Source: Chloroflexota bacterium
GTDB taxonomy: Bacteria > Chloroflexota > Anaerolineae > Anaerolineales > Villigracilaceae
DNA length: 10,226 nt
Direction: 5' to 3'
Assembly: GCA_016191985.1 (NCBI GenBank)
Contig: JACPVB010000254.1
Coordinates: 1 to 10,226, forward strand
Both the position numbers and the translations under genes were made by a program. Shown here one piece after another: positions 1 to 6,755 of the stretch. The notes under the pieces are model-generated. The model did not search any database. It had not been told where the DNA came from and worked only from the letters and a program-made list of their open reading frames with translations. Every line of letters starts with the position of its first letter. The first letter of the stretch is position 1.

Positions 1-1210
1 CGATAAAAGGCTCATACTGCTGGCGGATATCATCCGCCTGATCGGAGGAAACGGTCATGGAATCAGCGAGTTTCAACGCTTCCAGGTATTCCAGTGCGGC
101 ATCGCGGAAGTTGGATTTTTTGAGGAGCATTTGTCCCAACAACAGGCGTGTGCCGAGGGCGTAATCGTGATGTTTGACGGCGTTTTGTAAAAAGCGCTGC
201 GCGCTTTCGTACCGCTCGCCTTTGAAGCGCAGTAAACCGAGGTTGAAATACAAGGCGGGGTGTTTGAAGTTCGCATCCAACGCGGCCTCCATTTCCTCGG
301 CGGCTTGTGATTCCCTGCCTTTGCTTTGCGAGTCAATGGCCTGGCCGAGGTGGAGTACAACCTTGGTCTGTTCGGCCTGCTGCATAGAGATTCCGCCCGT
401 GCCTTTCATGATGGCGGAAAGTCCGCGGCGTTCCTGGGCGGCGGGGCTTTCATCGGAGAATTCGAAGAGTAACTCTGCCAGTTGGGTCAATGCTTTTTGG
501 CGGGCTTCCGTGATCGGGTCCAGACCGGAGGCGGCTTTTTGTGGTTCCTGCAATTGCTTCACCTGCGACATGCGGATCGGTCCCGTGCCGCCTTTGCCGC
601 GAATCGGTTTGGGGAGCAGTTGTCCCGTTTTGAGCAATGTCTGCGCTTGTTTTACTTCCTGGCTGTTTGGAGAAATGGATTGGGCCTTATCCACCATCTC
701 TTTTGATTTTTCGGCGTTACCCGCGCGTTGGATGATGCTGGCGAGGGCGAGATATTCCGTCACGGACTGCTGGGCATGGCCGAGTTTTTCATGCACCTGC
801 GCAAGGCGTGAACGTGCAATGGCATGTTCTGGATTTAAATTTGTAACACGCACCCAGTTCTCAAGCGCTTTTTCGGTATCGCGCTGTTTCAAAAAGAGAT
901 CGCCCGCGCGTAGGGCAGCATCCATTGCGTTTTTTAAATTGCCGAGCCGTTCAGAGAGCTGCGCCACTTTTTCCATGGGCACCGGGTCGTCGGGCGAGAG
1001 CTTCGCCACATTCATGTAAAGCTGCAAAGCCTCTTCAATGTGACCGGATTGATAAAGAGAGAGGGCAAGGCTGCTGAGCGCTTTTGGGTTGTCGGGGATT
1101 TCCTGCAAGGCGCGGCGATATGCGCTGACGGCCTTGTCCCATTCCTGGTCCCAGGCGGCGGAGTGGCCTTCGTTCATTGCTTTTTGGAAAATGTCATCTC
1201 GTCCGGGCAT
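1..1210 (-). CDS. TPR-repeat protein, 3' end outside window
   Basis: An open frame runs from an ATG at 1208-1210 to the left edge without a stop, giving about 403 residues. Several degenerate tetratricopeptide repeats are visible: near residues 20-55 (AVSAYRRALQEIPDNPKAL), 55-85, 110-145 (EKALENWVRVTNLNPEHAIA), 145-180, then again from about 310 to the edge (ALYFNLGLLRFKGERYESA and following). Between the two blocks, about residues 185-290, is a low-complexity Gly/Lys/Gln-rich linker. There is no signal peptide or membrane segment, so it is probably a cytoplasmic scaffold for protein-protein contacts; the partner is unknown. The missing C-terminus could carry another domain. No Shine-Dalgarno sequence precedes the start. 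It is transcribed in the same direction as polA but has its own upstream promoter-like sequence. TPR assignment is secure; any specific function is not. Confidence 0.85.
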   Translation of the reverse strand, partial: MPGRDDIFQKAMNEGHSAAWDQEWDKAVSAYRRALQEIPDNPKALSSLALSLYQSGHIEEALQLYMNVAKLSPDDPVPMEKVAQLSERLGNLKNAMDAALRAGDLFLKQRDTEKALENWVRVTNLNPEHAIARSRLAQVHEKLGHAQQSVTEYLALASIIQRAGNAEKSKEMVDKAQSISPNSQEVKQAQTLLKTGQLLPKPIRGKGGTGPIRMSQVKQLQEPQKAASGLDPITEARQKALTQLAELLFEFSDESPAAQERRGLSAIMKGTGGISMQQAEQTKVVLHLGQAIDSQSKGRESQAAEEMEAALDANFKHPALYFNLGLLRFKGERYESAQRFLQNAVKHHDYALGTRLLLGQMLLKKSNFRDAALEYLEALKLADSMTVSSDQADDIRQQYEPFI

Positions 1211-1258
1211 GGTTGATTTCTACTTTCGCATGTGCGAGGATTTTTAATTGGATACGGA

Positions 1259-1286
1259 ATTATAACCTTGTCCAAGCGGGACTCAA
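1259..1286 (-). promoter_or_regulatory. Candidate promoter of the TPR gene
   Basis: On the minus strand TTGAGT (1281-1286) lies 16 bases from a perfect TATAAT (1259-1264). The predicted transcript start near 1252 would give a leader of about 40 bases before the ATG at 1210. The -35 box overlaps a 7-bp hairpin (CTCAAAA-ggc-TTTTGAG, 1282-1298), which could be an operator or chance. A 12-base quasi-palindrome (TCGCA-tg-TGCGA, 1226-1237) lies in the leader. Confidence 0.5.
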
Positions 1287-1332
1287 AAGGCTTTTGAGAT
1301 TGGTTGAAAACTCAATTTTAAATAAGGTTTTG

Positions 1333-1390
1333 TAGGGACACAGCGAAACGATTTGTGGTCAAAATTATGAATCGACTCGCTGTGTCCCTA
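1333..1390. repeat. Long palindrome between polA and TPR gene
   Basis: Two perfect 14-base arms, TAGGGACACAGCGA (1333-1346) and TCGCTGTGTCCCTA (1377-1390), flank a second 5-bp arm pair (CGATT 1349-1353, AATCG 1370-1374), with a 2x2 internal loop between them and a 16-base terminal loop. It starts 20 bases past the polA stop, so it could help form the polA transcript 3' end. It lacks a clean U-tract on the minus side, which argues against a classical intrinsic terminator. It looks more like a dispersed intergenic palindromic repeat. Confidence 0.6.
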
Positions 1391-1409
1391 TGTTTCAGGC
1401 ACTTGGGCT

Positions 1410-4209
1410 TTACTTTATTACCGACATCTCGCCCCAATTCGCGCCCGCTCTTGCTTCTGTTTCGAGAGGGATGCTCATCGGGTAGGCATTTGCCATCGTT
1501 TCCTGAACGACCTGCGCGGTCTTGTGCATTTCACTTTTTGGACATTCCAGCACGAGTTCATCGTGCACTTGCAAAAGCATTTTGCCTTTCAACCCTGCAT
1601 CCTTCAACGCGGACGGAATTTTCAGCATGGCGATTTTCATAATGTCCGACAGTGCCCTGGATGGGCGCGTTGATGGCTTCACGCTCTTCGCGGTTTTTCA
1701 TCTGCACATTGACCTTGCCCTGCAACGCGGGGAAGTAACGTTTGCGTCCGAGTAATGTTTCCACGTAGCCGATCTCGGCGGCCTGCCTTCTCATGCCATC
1801 GAGATATTTTTTTACACCGGGGAATTTCCGAAAATAAGCTTTCACGAAATCTTCTGCTTCGGCTAGGGTCAACTCGGTGGAGCGGGTGAGGCCAAAGGCC
1901 GACATGCCGTAGATCAAGCCAAAGTTGATGGCCTTCGCATGGCGGCGCATATCTTTTGTGACCTTATCCAATTCAATATCGTAAATCGCGGCGGCGGTTG
2001 TGGCATGGATGTCCTCTCCCGCGCGGAAGGCCGCGATCATGGCTTCGTCCTTTGCCATGTGCGCGACGATGCGTAATTCAATCTGTGAATAATCCACGGA
2101 AAGTAAAACGTTGCCTTTGTCGGCAATGAAGCCATTGCGCACGCGGCGGCCCGTCTCGCCGCGGATGGGGATGTTTTGCAAATTTGGGTTGTTCGAGGAA
2201 AGGCGTCCCGTCACTGCGCCAATCTGGCTGTAGGAGGTGTGGACTCGGCCAGTGTTTTCGTCCACGGCGGCGGGGAGCGCATCCACATACGTGGATTTGA
2301 GTTTGGATAATTCGCGCTGTTCCAGAATCCATTCGAGGATGGGATGTTTATCTCGCAATGCTTCCAGCACGTCTGCCGAGGTGGAGTAAAAGCCTGTCGC
2401 TGTTTTGCGGCCTTTGTCGGGTGGTTCGAGGCGCAGGTGGTTGAATAGCACATCCGAGAGTTGCTGCGGCGAGTTGATGTTAAACGTCTTGCCGGCGTGC
2501 CCGTAAATTTCCTTTTCGATTTCAGCGAGGCGCTTTTCCAATTGCTTCGACATTTCCGCGAAGAATTTGATATCAATCAACGCGCCTGTCATTTCCATGT
2601 CTGCCAGCACGGGGGTGAGCGGCATGTCAATTTCATCGAGCAGCTTTGTGCCGTTTACCCGCTTCAATTCTTTTTCCATGATCGGCATCAAGCGGAACGT
2701 ATTCTCGGCATCGGCGGCGGCGTAATTCGCAGCGGTCTCAATCGCAACATCCGCCATGCTGATCTGCTTTTTGCCTTTGCCGATCAGCTCTTCGATGTGA
2801 GTCATCTCTTCGCCAAGGCGGAACGATGCGAGATTTTTCAAGCCCAGGTTGCGCGACGACGGGTCCACGATGAATTCGGCCAGCATCGTGTCGAAGGTTA
2901 GGGGCGAGACGATCAGCCCATACTTTGCGAGCACGATGTAATCATATTTTGCGTTGTGCGCCACCTTGCCGATCTTCGCATTCGTCATGGACGGGGTCAG
3001 CGCTTCGATCACTTTTTTCAAATCAAGATTATTGCCAGCGGAATGACCGACGGGAAGGTAATATCCCTGCCCTTCCTTGACTGACAGCGAAATGCCGACG
3101 ATCTCCGCCCTCATTTCCTCGGTGGAGGTTGTTTCCGTATCAAAGGCAATGACCTTTGCTTTGGCGAGTTCCTTTTTCAACGCCTCGAGTTTCACATCCG
3201 AATCCACAACGATGACTTCGATGGTCGAAGGCTTGGAAATGGTGACAACCTGCGGCTCGTTTTGGAACATGGAAATTTGTTCGCCCGCCTTGCCTTTCTT
3301 CGGTTTGGCAACGATTTCCATCGCAGGCGCATTTCCACTGATGACTGGAATTTTTGTCAGCAGGGTTTTGAATTCCATCTCCTTGAAGAAGGTTTCGAGT
3401 TTGGCCGGGTCAAATGGTCTGACGGCGGCATGTTCCAGGTCAAGGTTGATTTTGAGGTTGACTTCGATGCGTGCAAGGTCGCGGCTCATGTAAGCCGCTT
3501 CCTTGTTCGTTTCAAATTTCCCTTTCCAGCGGTTTTCAACCTGATCCAAATTTGCATAAATGGCATCGAGCGTGCCAAATTTTTCGAGCAGCGAAATGGC
3601 GGTCTTTTCACCCACGCCTTTAATCCCTGGAATATTATCAGAGGTATCGCCGACGATGGCTTTGTAATCCACTACTTGATTTGCGCGTACACCCAGTTTT
3701 TTAATCACATCCGCATCGGTGACGTAGGTCTGGTCATCGCCTGCGAGATAAACCGCCGTGCGCTCATTGACTAACTGAAGCAGGTCTCTGTCGCCTGTGA
3801 TGATTTTTACGCCCAGGCCTTGTTCGCCCGCTATTTTGGCAACGCTGCCAAGGACATCGTCCGCTTCGTAGCCTTCCATTTCGAGGCGCGGAATGTTGAA
3901 GGCATCCACCATCTCGCGGATGCGGCTAATTTGCGGACGCAGGTCATCGGGCATTTTTTCGCGCGTGCCTTTGTATTCGGGGAAGATGGTATCGCGGAAG
4001 GTTTTGCCCACGTCAAAAGCCACCGCAAGATATTCGGGCTTTTCCGACTCCAGCACGCGGACCAATTCGCGCGCAAAGCCATATACTCCTGCTGTCGGTT
4101 CGCCTTTGGAGGTCTGCCAGCGTGAGCTTCCACCGCCGCCCGCGGTGAGGGCAAAATACATGCGGTAGGCAAGAGCGTGTCCATCAATTAGATAAAGTGT
4201 AGGGGGCAT
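1410..4209 (-). CDS. polA: DNA polymerase I, frame broken near 1650
   Basis: Family A DNA polymerase for gap filling and Okazaki primer removal. Start ATG 4207-4209 (MPPTLYLIDG) matches the usual Pol I N-terminus; an in-frame extension to 4425 is non-coding repeat. The 5' nuclease domain (about 1-290) keeps metal ligands D9, D66, E115, D117, D118, D140, D142, D188 and D191. The 3'-5' exonuclease (about 345-510) looks active: D357/E359 in DTET, D423 in NAKYD, Y496 and D500 in YAAAD. The polymerase domain has TGRLSSNNPNLQNIP, motif A D706 (SVDYSQIELR) and motif B R756, K759, F763, Y767 (RRHAKAINFGLIYG), nearly at E. coli positions. After APIQGT the frame is lost; the natural continuation DIMKIAM through motif C (LQVHDELVLE) to the stop at 1410 lies in another frame. 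Repaired length is about 933 residues, close to E. coli (928). A weak GGA lies 5 bases before the ATG. Confidence 0.9.
1647..1650 (-). other. Frameshift site in polA
   Basis: On the minus strand the codon for T (1651-1653, end of APIQGT) and the codon for D (1644-1646, start of DIMKIAM) are separated by four bases (GTCG). Other Pol I proteins have two residues here (usually A-A or A-S), which need six bases. The simplest reading is a 2-base deletion relative to the ancestral or true sequence. The uncorrected frame runs on for 30 unrelated residues to a stop at 1558. Confidence 0.85.
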
Positions 4210-4243
4210 AAGAATCCACAAAGATTTTGAAAGTTTGATTTGT

Positions 4244-4362
4244 ATTACAGCGCAAGGCTGCTCCCTGCGCCGTCCCTGGCGCAGGATTTTCCTGGCAAAC
4301 GCCGCCGCACACAGGGTGCTCCGCAAGGGACGGCGGCTTTGAGCCTGACTTTGCGCTGTAAT
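4244..4362. repeat. MITE-like element with 12-bp terminal inverted repeats
   Basis: The ends are perfect inverted repeats: ATTACAGCGCAA (4244-4255) and TTGCGCTGTAAT (4351-4362). Internal inverted pairs include CCTGCGCC/GGCGCAGG (4264-4271/4278-4285, 6-base loop), GCCGTCCCT/AGGGACGGC (4269-4277/4326-4334) and GCCGCCG/CGGCGGC (4301-4307/4331-4337), so alternative folds are possible. A 7-base direct repeat GTTTGAT occurs on both sides (4233-4239 and 4363-4369). The right copy abuts the element; the left copy is 4 bases away. No protein is encoded. It lies just upstream of polA and would be in any polA leader transcribed from beyond it. A non-autonomous mobile element or dispersed structured repeat is likely; a cis-regulatory RNA is the alternative. 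Confidence 0.6.
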
Positions 4363-4370
4363 GTTTGATG

Positions 4371-4385
4371 TTCCAAACTTTGGAA
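4371..4385. repeat. Short palindrome TTCCAAA-c-TTTGGAA
   Basis: Perfect 7-bp arms around a single base. It is the first of three palindromes in 60 bases between the MITE-like element and the terminator of the upstream gene. It could be a regulator site for polA or a member of a repeat family. Confidence 0.4.
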
Positions 4386-4394
4386 ATATCGTAA

Positions 4395-4409
4395 AGACTT
4401 CCGAAGTCT
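4395..4409. repeat. Short palindrome AGACTTC-c-GAAGTCT
   Basis: Perfect 7-bp arms around a single base, with the same geometry as the palindrome at 4371-4385 but a different sequence. Possible operator or small dispersed repeat. Confidence 0.4.
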
Positions 4410-4410
4410 G

Positions 4411-4430
4411 GTTACTTGAATTCAAGTTAC
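4411..4430. repeat. 20-base near-perfect palindrome
   Basis: The core ACTTGAATTCAAGT (4414-4427 after one t) is a perfect 14-base palindrome. Outer GT and AC also pair if one T-T mismatch per side is allowed (4411-4430). It lies about 200 bases upstream of the polA start, immediately beyond the terminator of the neighbouring operon. Possible binding site for a dimeric regulator; unproven. Confidence 0.4.
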
Positions 4431-4439
4431 TTAAACAAG

Positions 4440-4467
4440 AAGCGCAGAGTTATTATACTCTGCGCTT
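4440..4467 (-). terminator. Terminator of the Y1-domain gene
   Basis: An 11-bp perfect stem (AAGCGCAGAGT 4440-4450, ACTCTGCGCTT 4457-4467) has a 6-base loop. It lies 4 bases beyond the stop of the gene at 4472-6121 and is followed on the minus strand by CTTGTTT. Position, stem length and U-rich tail fit an intrinsic terminator. Confidence 0.75.
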
Positions 4468-4471
4468 AATT

Positions 4472-6121
4472 TTAGTGACGTCCACGCGGTGGAGGCGGAG
4501 CGGCTTCCTGTCCCTGGCGCTGACGGGTCTGGCGGATGTAGTCCCTCACCAGTTGCGGCGGGTGGGGCTGTGTGCCGCCCATGATGAGATACCCGGGCGC
4601 CCAGAAATCGCCGGATGGATTTTCCTTCTTCATTCGATTGAACTCGTTAAAAATCTTTTCTGAAGTCTGCTGGCGCATGATGCGCATGAGATATCCGGGC
4701 GAGGTGTTCGGCTGAACATTTACGACCCATTGCAAATACTCGGGGCGCACCGCCAGATATTCCAAGCGCCAGCCAAAGGCGATGCAAATATTTGGCAGCC
4801 AATTTCCGAGGTGGTCTGCCAGGTCGCCTGTGATGTAGTGGGATGAGAATCTTGGGACGAGCAGGCAGGCATAGGTGAGATGATATAAGCCAGCTGTGGT
4901 GGGTTCCACCACTAGTTTTCGCGCCGCCTCGGTGGACGGGCTTTCGCGAGTGACATCCGCTTCGCCGGCGGGTTTGGAGACCGGAGTCTCCGGCCGCTGC
5001 TGTGGGCGGGACGGGGCTGTCACTTCCACTTCATCGAAAGCAGTTTGCGATTCAGCGTTCATTTGCGGACTTTGAGCCTGATCGGTCATCGTCAAACGGC
5101 CCAACTGGACGGAGGGAGATGCCTCACGGTTGAAAACCGATGCGTTTGAAAGCGGTTCAGAGACGCGCGTCTGGTTGGGATCGAATTTTTCTTTTGGGCG
5201 GGGCATGCCAAAGTCACGAGCCGAGCGAGTAGAGGCCGGTGCGGGGTTTGGCGTGGGGATGTCGGTGAGAATGTTTGAGATGGGGGCAATATCCAACCCA
5301 TCGCTCTCTTCCAGGTCTTCGGGAAAATCATTGACCTGTTTCGGCGCAGATTTGGCGGGCTTTTGTGATTCAGGCCTGTCGTTGCCAAAATCATTAACAA
5401 GCTGGCTCGCCTGTGCGCGGATGGTGCTAAATGGAGTTTCCGCATCAAAGACAAATGCAAGCACGGTTTCGGCGGTGAGGCGCGTGGCGTACAACATGTG
5501 TTCGGCTTTGGTGCTTTCAAGGCGGATGAACCGCAGGAGGTCGGAACCTTTTTGTCCATCCCAATTGCGAGTGACGGTTTGAGCTACTTCCTTCGCGGCA
5601 TTTTGTGAAAGGCCGCCCGCGTATGCCCAAAGATCATTTTTAAGTGTAATCAATGCGGCCTGGGCGGATGATTCCAAGGTAAGGCGGGTGAGATGTTGCG
5701 CGGCTTTGGTTTGGTCACTAAGCCAGGGGAGGGGGGCAGTGGTACTCGTTTGTGGGGTGGGTGCAACAGGTTGAGGTTGACTGATTGCGGTCATAAATTC
5801 TGACATCCTGAATGGCTTGCGGACGAGTATCCACGGGCGTAAACCATCAAAAGCGGGCGGGATAACATTTTCATCACAGAGAATAATGAGGTTAAGTCTG
5901 GGACGGATGGTGCGTAACGCATTGCCGATCTCCAACACCCATTCATCGCCGAGCGCAAAATCCAGCATGGCGAGGGGCGCACCGACTTCATTTGCTCGTA
6001 CAATCGCGGAAGCCTTGTTGTTGACAATATGGCTTCGGTAGAGCTTGGTTTCATCCAGCGAGCGGCGAATTGACTCTCCGAGGCTGGCTGATGGGGTTAC
6101 GATCAGAATATCGGCGGGCAT
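4472..6121 (-). CDS. Degenerate receiver / Roadblock-like / dead Y1 transposase-fold protein
   Basis: 549 residues from ATG 6119-6121; an in-frame GTG at 6137-6139 would add six. Residues 2-112 follow a response-regulator receiver pattern (ADILIVTPS ... LAMLDFAL ... ILVRKPF). The acidic pair is replaced by T9-P10 and the conserved Thr/Ser by C82, while D54 and K102 remain. Residues about 146-245 resemble a Roadblock/LC7 domain (ALITLKNDLWAYAGGLSQNA, then two more strands). Residues about 245-408 are a Pro/Ser/Glu-rich, probably disordered linker. Residues about 411-534 follow the IS200/IS605 TnpA (Y1_Tnp) pattern: HLTYACLLVPRF, GWRLEYLAVRPEYLQWVV, SPGYLMRIMRQQTSEKIFNEF, DFWAPGYLI, VRDYIRQ. 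The family motif PDHVH is PEYLQ (Y462, Q464), so both HUH metal ligands are lost; Y528 aligns with the catalytic tyrosine. It probably binds nucleic acid without cutting it (inference). It follows the 6171-6734 gene by 49 bases. Confidence 0.75.
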   Translation of the reverse strand: MPADILIVTPSASLGESIRRSLDETKLYRSHIVNNKASAIVRANEVGAPLAMLDFALGDEWVLEIGNALRTIRPRLNLIILCDENVIPPAFDGLRPWILVRKPFRMSEFMTAISQPQPVAPTPQTSTTAPLPWLSDQTKAAQHLTRLTLESSAQAALITLKNDLWAYAGGLSQNAAKEVAQTVTRNWDGQKGSDLLRFIRLESTKAEHMLYATRLTAETVLAFVFDAETPFSTIRAQASQLVNDFGNDRPESQKPAKSAPKQVNDFPEDLEESDGLDIAPISNILTDIPTPNPAPASTRSARDFGMPRPKEKFDPNQTRVSEPLSNASVFNREASPSVQLGRLTMTDQAQSPQMNAESQTAFDEVEVTAPSRPQQRPETPVSKPAGEADVTRESPSTEAARKLVVEPTTAGLYHLTYACLLVPRFSSHYITGDLADHLGNWLPNICIAFGWRLEYLAVRPEYLQWVVNVQPNTSPGYLMRIMRQQTSEKIFNEFNRMKKENPSGDFWAPGYLIMGGTQPHPPQLVRDYIRQTRQRQGQEAAPPPPRGRH

Positions 6122-6170
6122 TTGTATGAAGTTTATCACTTAGTAAGGGCGGAATCAAGGACGCCAGGGA

Positions 6171-6734
6171 CTATTGGGGGGCATCGTAATCTGCCTGTAA
6201 GTCTTTGATGCCCAACAGGGCCATTAAAACTTCGGGTGGAATGGCCGTTTCGGGCAGGTCTGTTTTGTATAGCTGCTCATTTTCGGCGCGTTCCCGCAGG
6301 TTTTTCCATAAAATTTCACGCTCCTGGTTTTGCACCACCAGGTCGTTTAATAATTTGGCGTTCAGCAGGTAATCACCTGTGGAATACAGAAAGGTCAGCC
6401 GTTTCCACTTTTCAGCTCGAATCGGTTCTTTTAATTTCTCCAACCCGCCAAGCTGAATTTTGTAATATTCCTCCCTGGCGCGTGGATGATCCGCTTCGTC
6501 TTTGAGCAATTCACCGCGCGTTGTGAGTTCATGTCCATGGACCTGGGCGATGAATTCAATTTGTCCGCCGCGCTCGCCGAATGCCGAGGGCTGGTAAAAA
6601 GCCAGATAGTCCACGGCAACAACTTTCGGCGCGGTGCGAAGCGGGATGCGGTACCATCCCAAAAGCCGCGCAATTTCCAGATCACGCGGGGTGGGCAGCA
6701 AGCAGACCAGAATCAAATCCGTTGATTTCAACAT
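6171..6734 (-). CDS. Conserved protein of unknown function
   Basis: 187 residues from ATG 6732-6734 to TGA-type end at 6171. I do not recognise a named family. The N-terminal 110 residues look like a compact folded domain with many conserved-looking positions: PTPRDLEIARLLGWYRIP, VDYLAFYQPSAFGERGGQIEF, HPRAREEYYKIQLGGL, EKWKRLTFLYSTGDYLLNAK. From memory, similar modules occur at the N-terminus of some bacterial proteins that carry nuclease-like C-terminal domains, but this copy has no such domain; treat that as a weak lead. The C-terminal 50 residues are charged and helical. No signal peptide or membrane segment, so cytoplasmic. It is the first gene of a probable operon with the Y1-domain protein, and its mRNA may be leaderless, because a TATAAT ends 6 bases before the ATG. 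Confidence 0.75.
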   Translation of the reverse strand: MLKSTDLILVCLLPTPRDLEIARLLGWYRIPLRTAPKVVAVDYLAFYQPSAFGERGGQIEFIAQVHGHELTTRGELLKDEADHPRAREEYYKIQLGGLEKLKEPIRAEKWKRLTFLYSTGDYLLNAKLLNDLVVQNQEREILWKNLRERAENEQLYKTDLPETAIPPEVLMALLGIKDLQADYDAPQ

Positions 6735-6740
6735 GTTTTA

Positions 6741-6748
6741 ATTATAAT
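6741..6748. promoter_or_regulatory. Shared symmetrical -10 element (divergent promoter)
   Basis: ATTATAAT is its own reverse complement and contains a perfect TATAAT on each strand: 6743-6748 on plus, 6741-6746 on minus. With standard spacing the plus start falls near 6755, next to the GH18 ATG at 6756, and the minus start near 6734, exactly at the ATG of the neighbouring gene. Both messages would then be leaderless or nearly so, which fits the absence of Shine-Dalgarno sequences. A modest plus-strand -35 (TTGATT, 6722-6727, 15-base spacer) exists; no good minus-strand -35 was seen. Confidence 0.55.
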
Positions 6749-6755
6749 GTCTGAT

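Noticed and set aside
174..1019. Plus-strand open frame of 281 codons
   Set aside because: It lies wholly antisense to the TPR gene, is Ser/Ala/Cys-rich without domain character, and has no supporting context.
1644..1653. Programmed ribosomal frameshift in polA
   Set aside because: No slippery heptamer or following stimulatory structure was seen, and a +1 shift would still leave one residue fewer than the conserved spacing.
4210..4425. In-frame 72-residue N-terminal extension of polA
   Set aside because: It is translated from the inverted-repeat element and palindromes, has no Pol I similarity, and the usual Pol I start falls at 4209.
4472..6121. An active IS200/IS605 insertion sequence
   Set aside because: The HUH histidines are absent, the domain is fused to regulatory-type domains, no TnpB is present and no left and right end structure brackets the gene.
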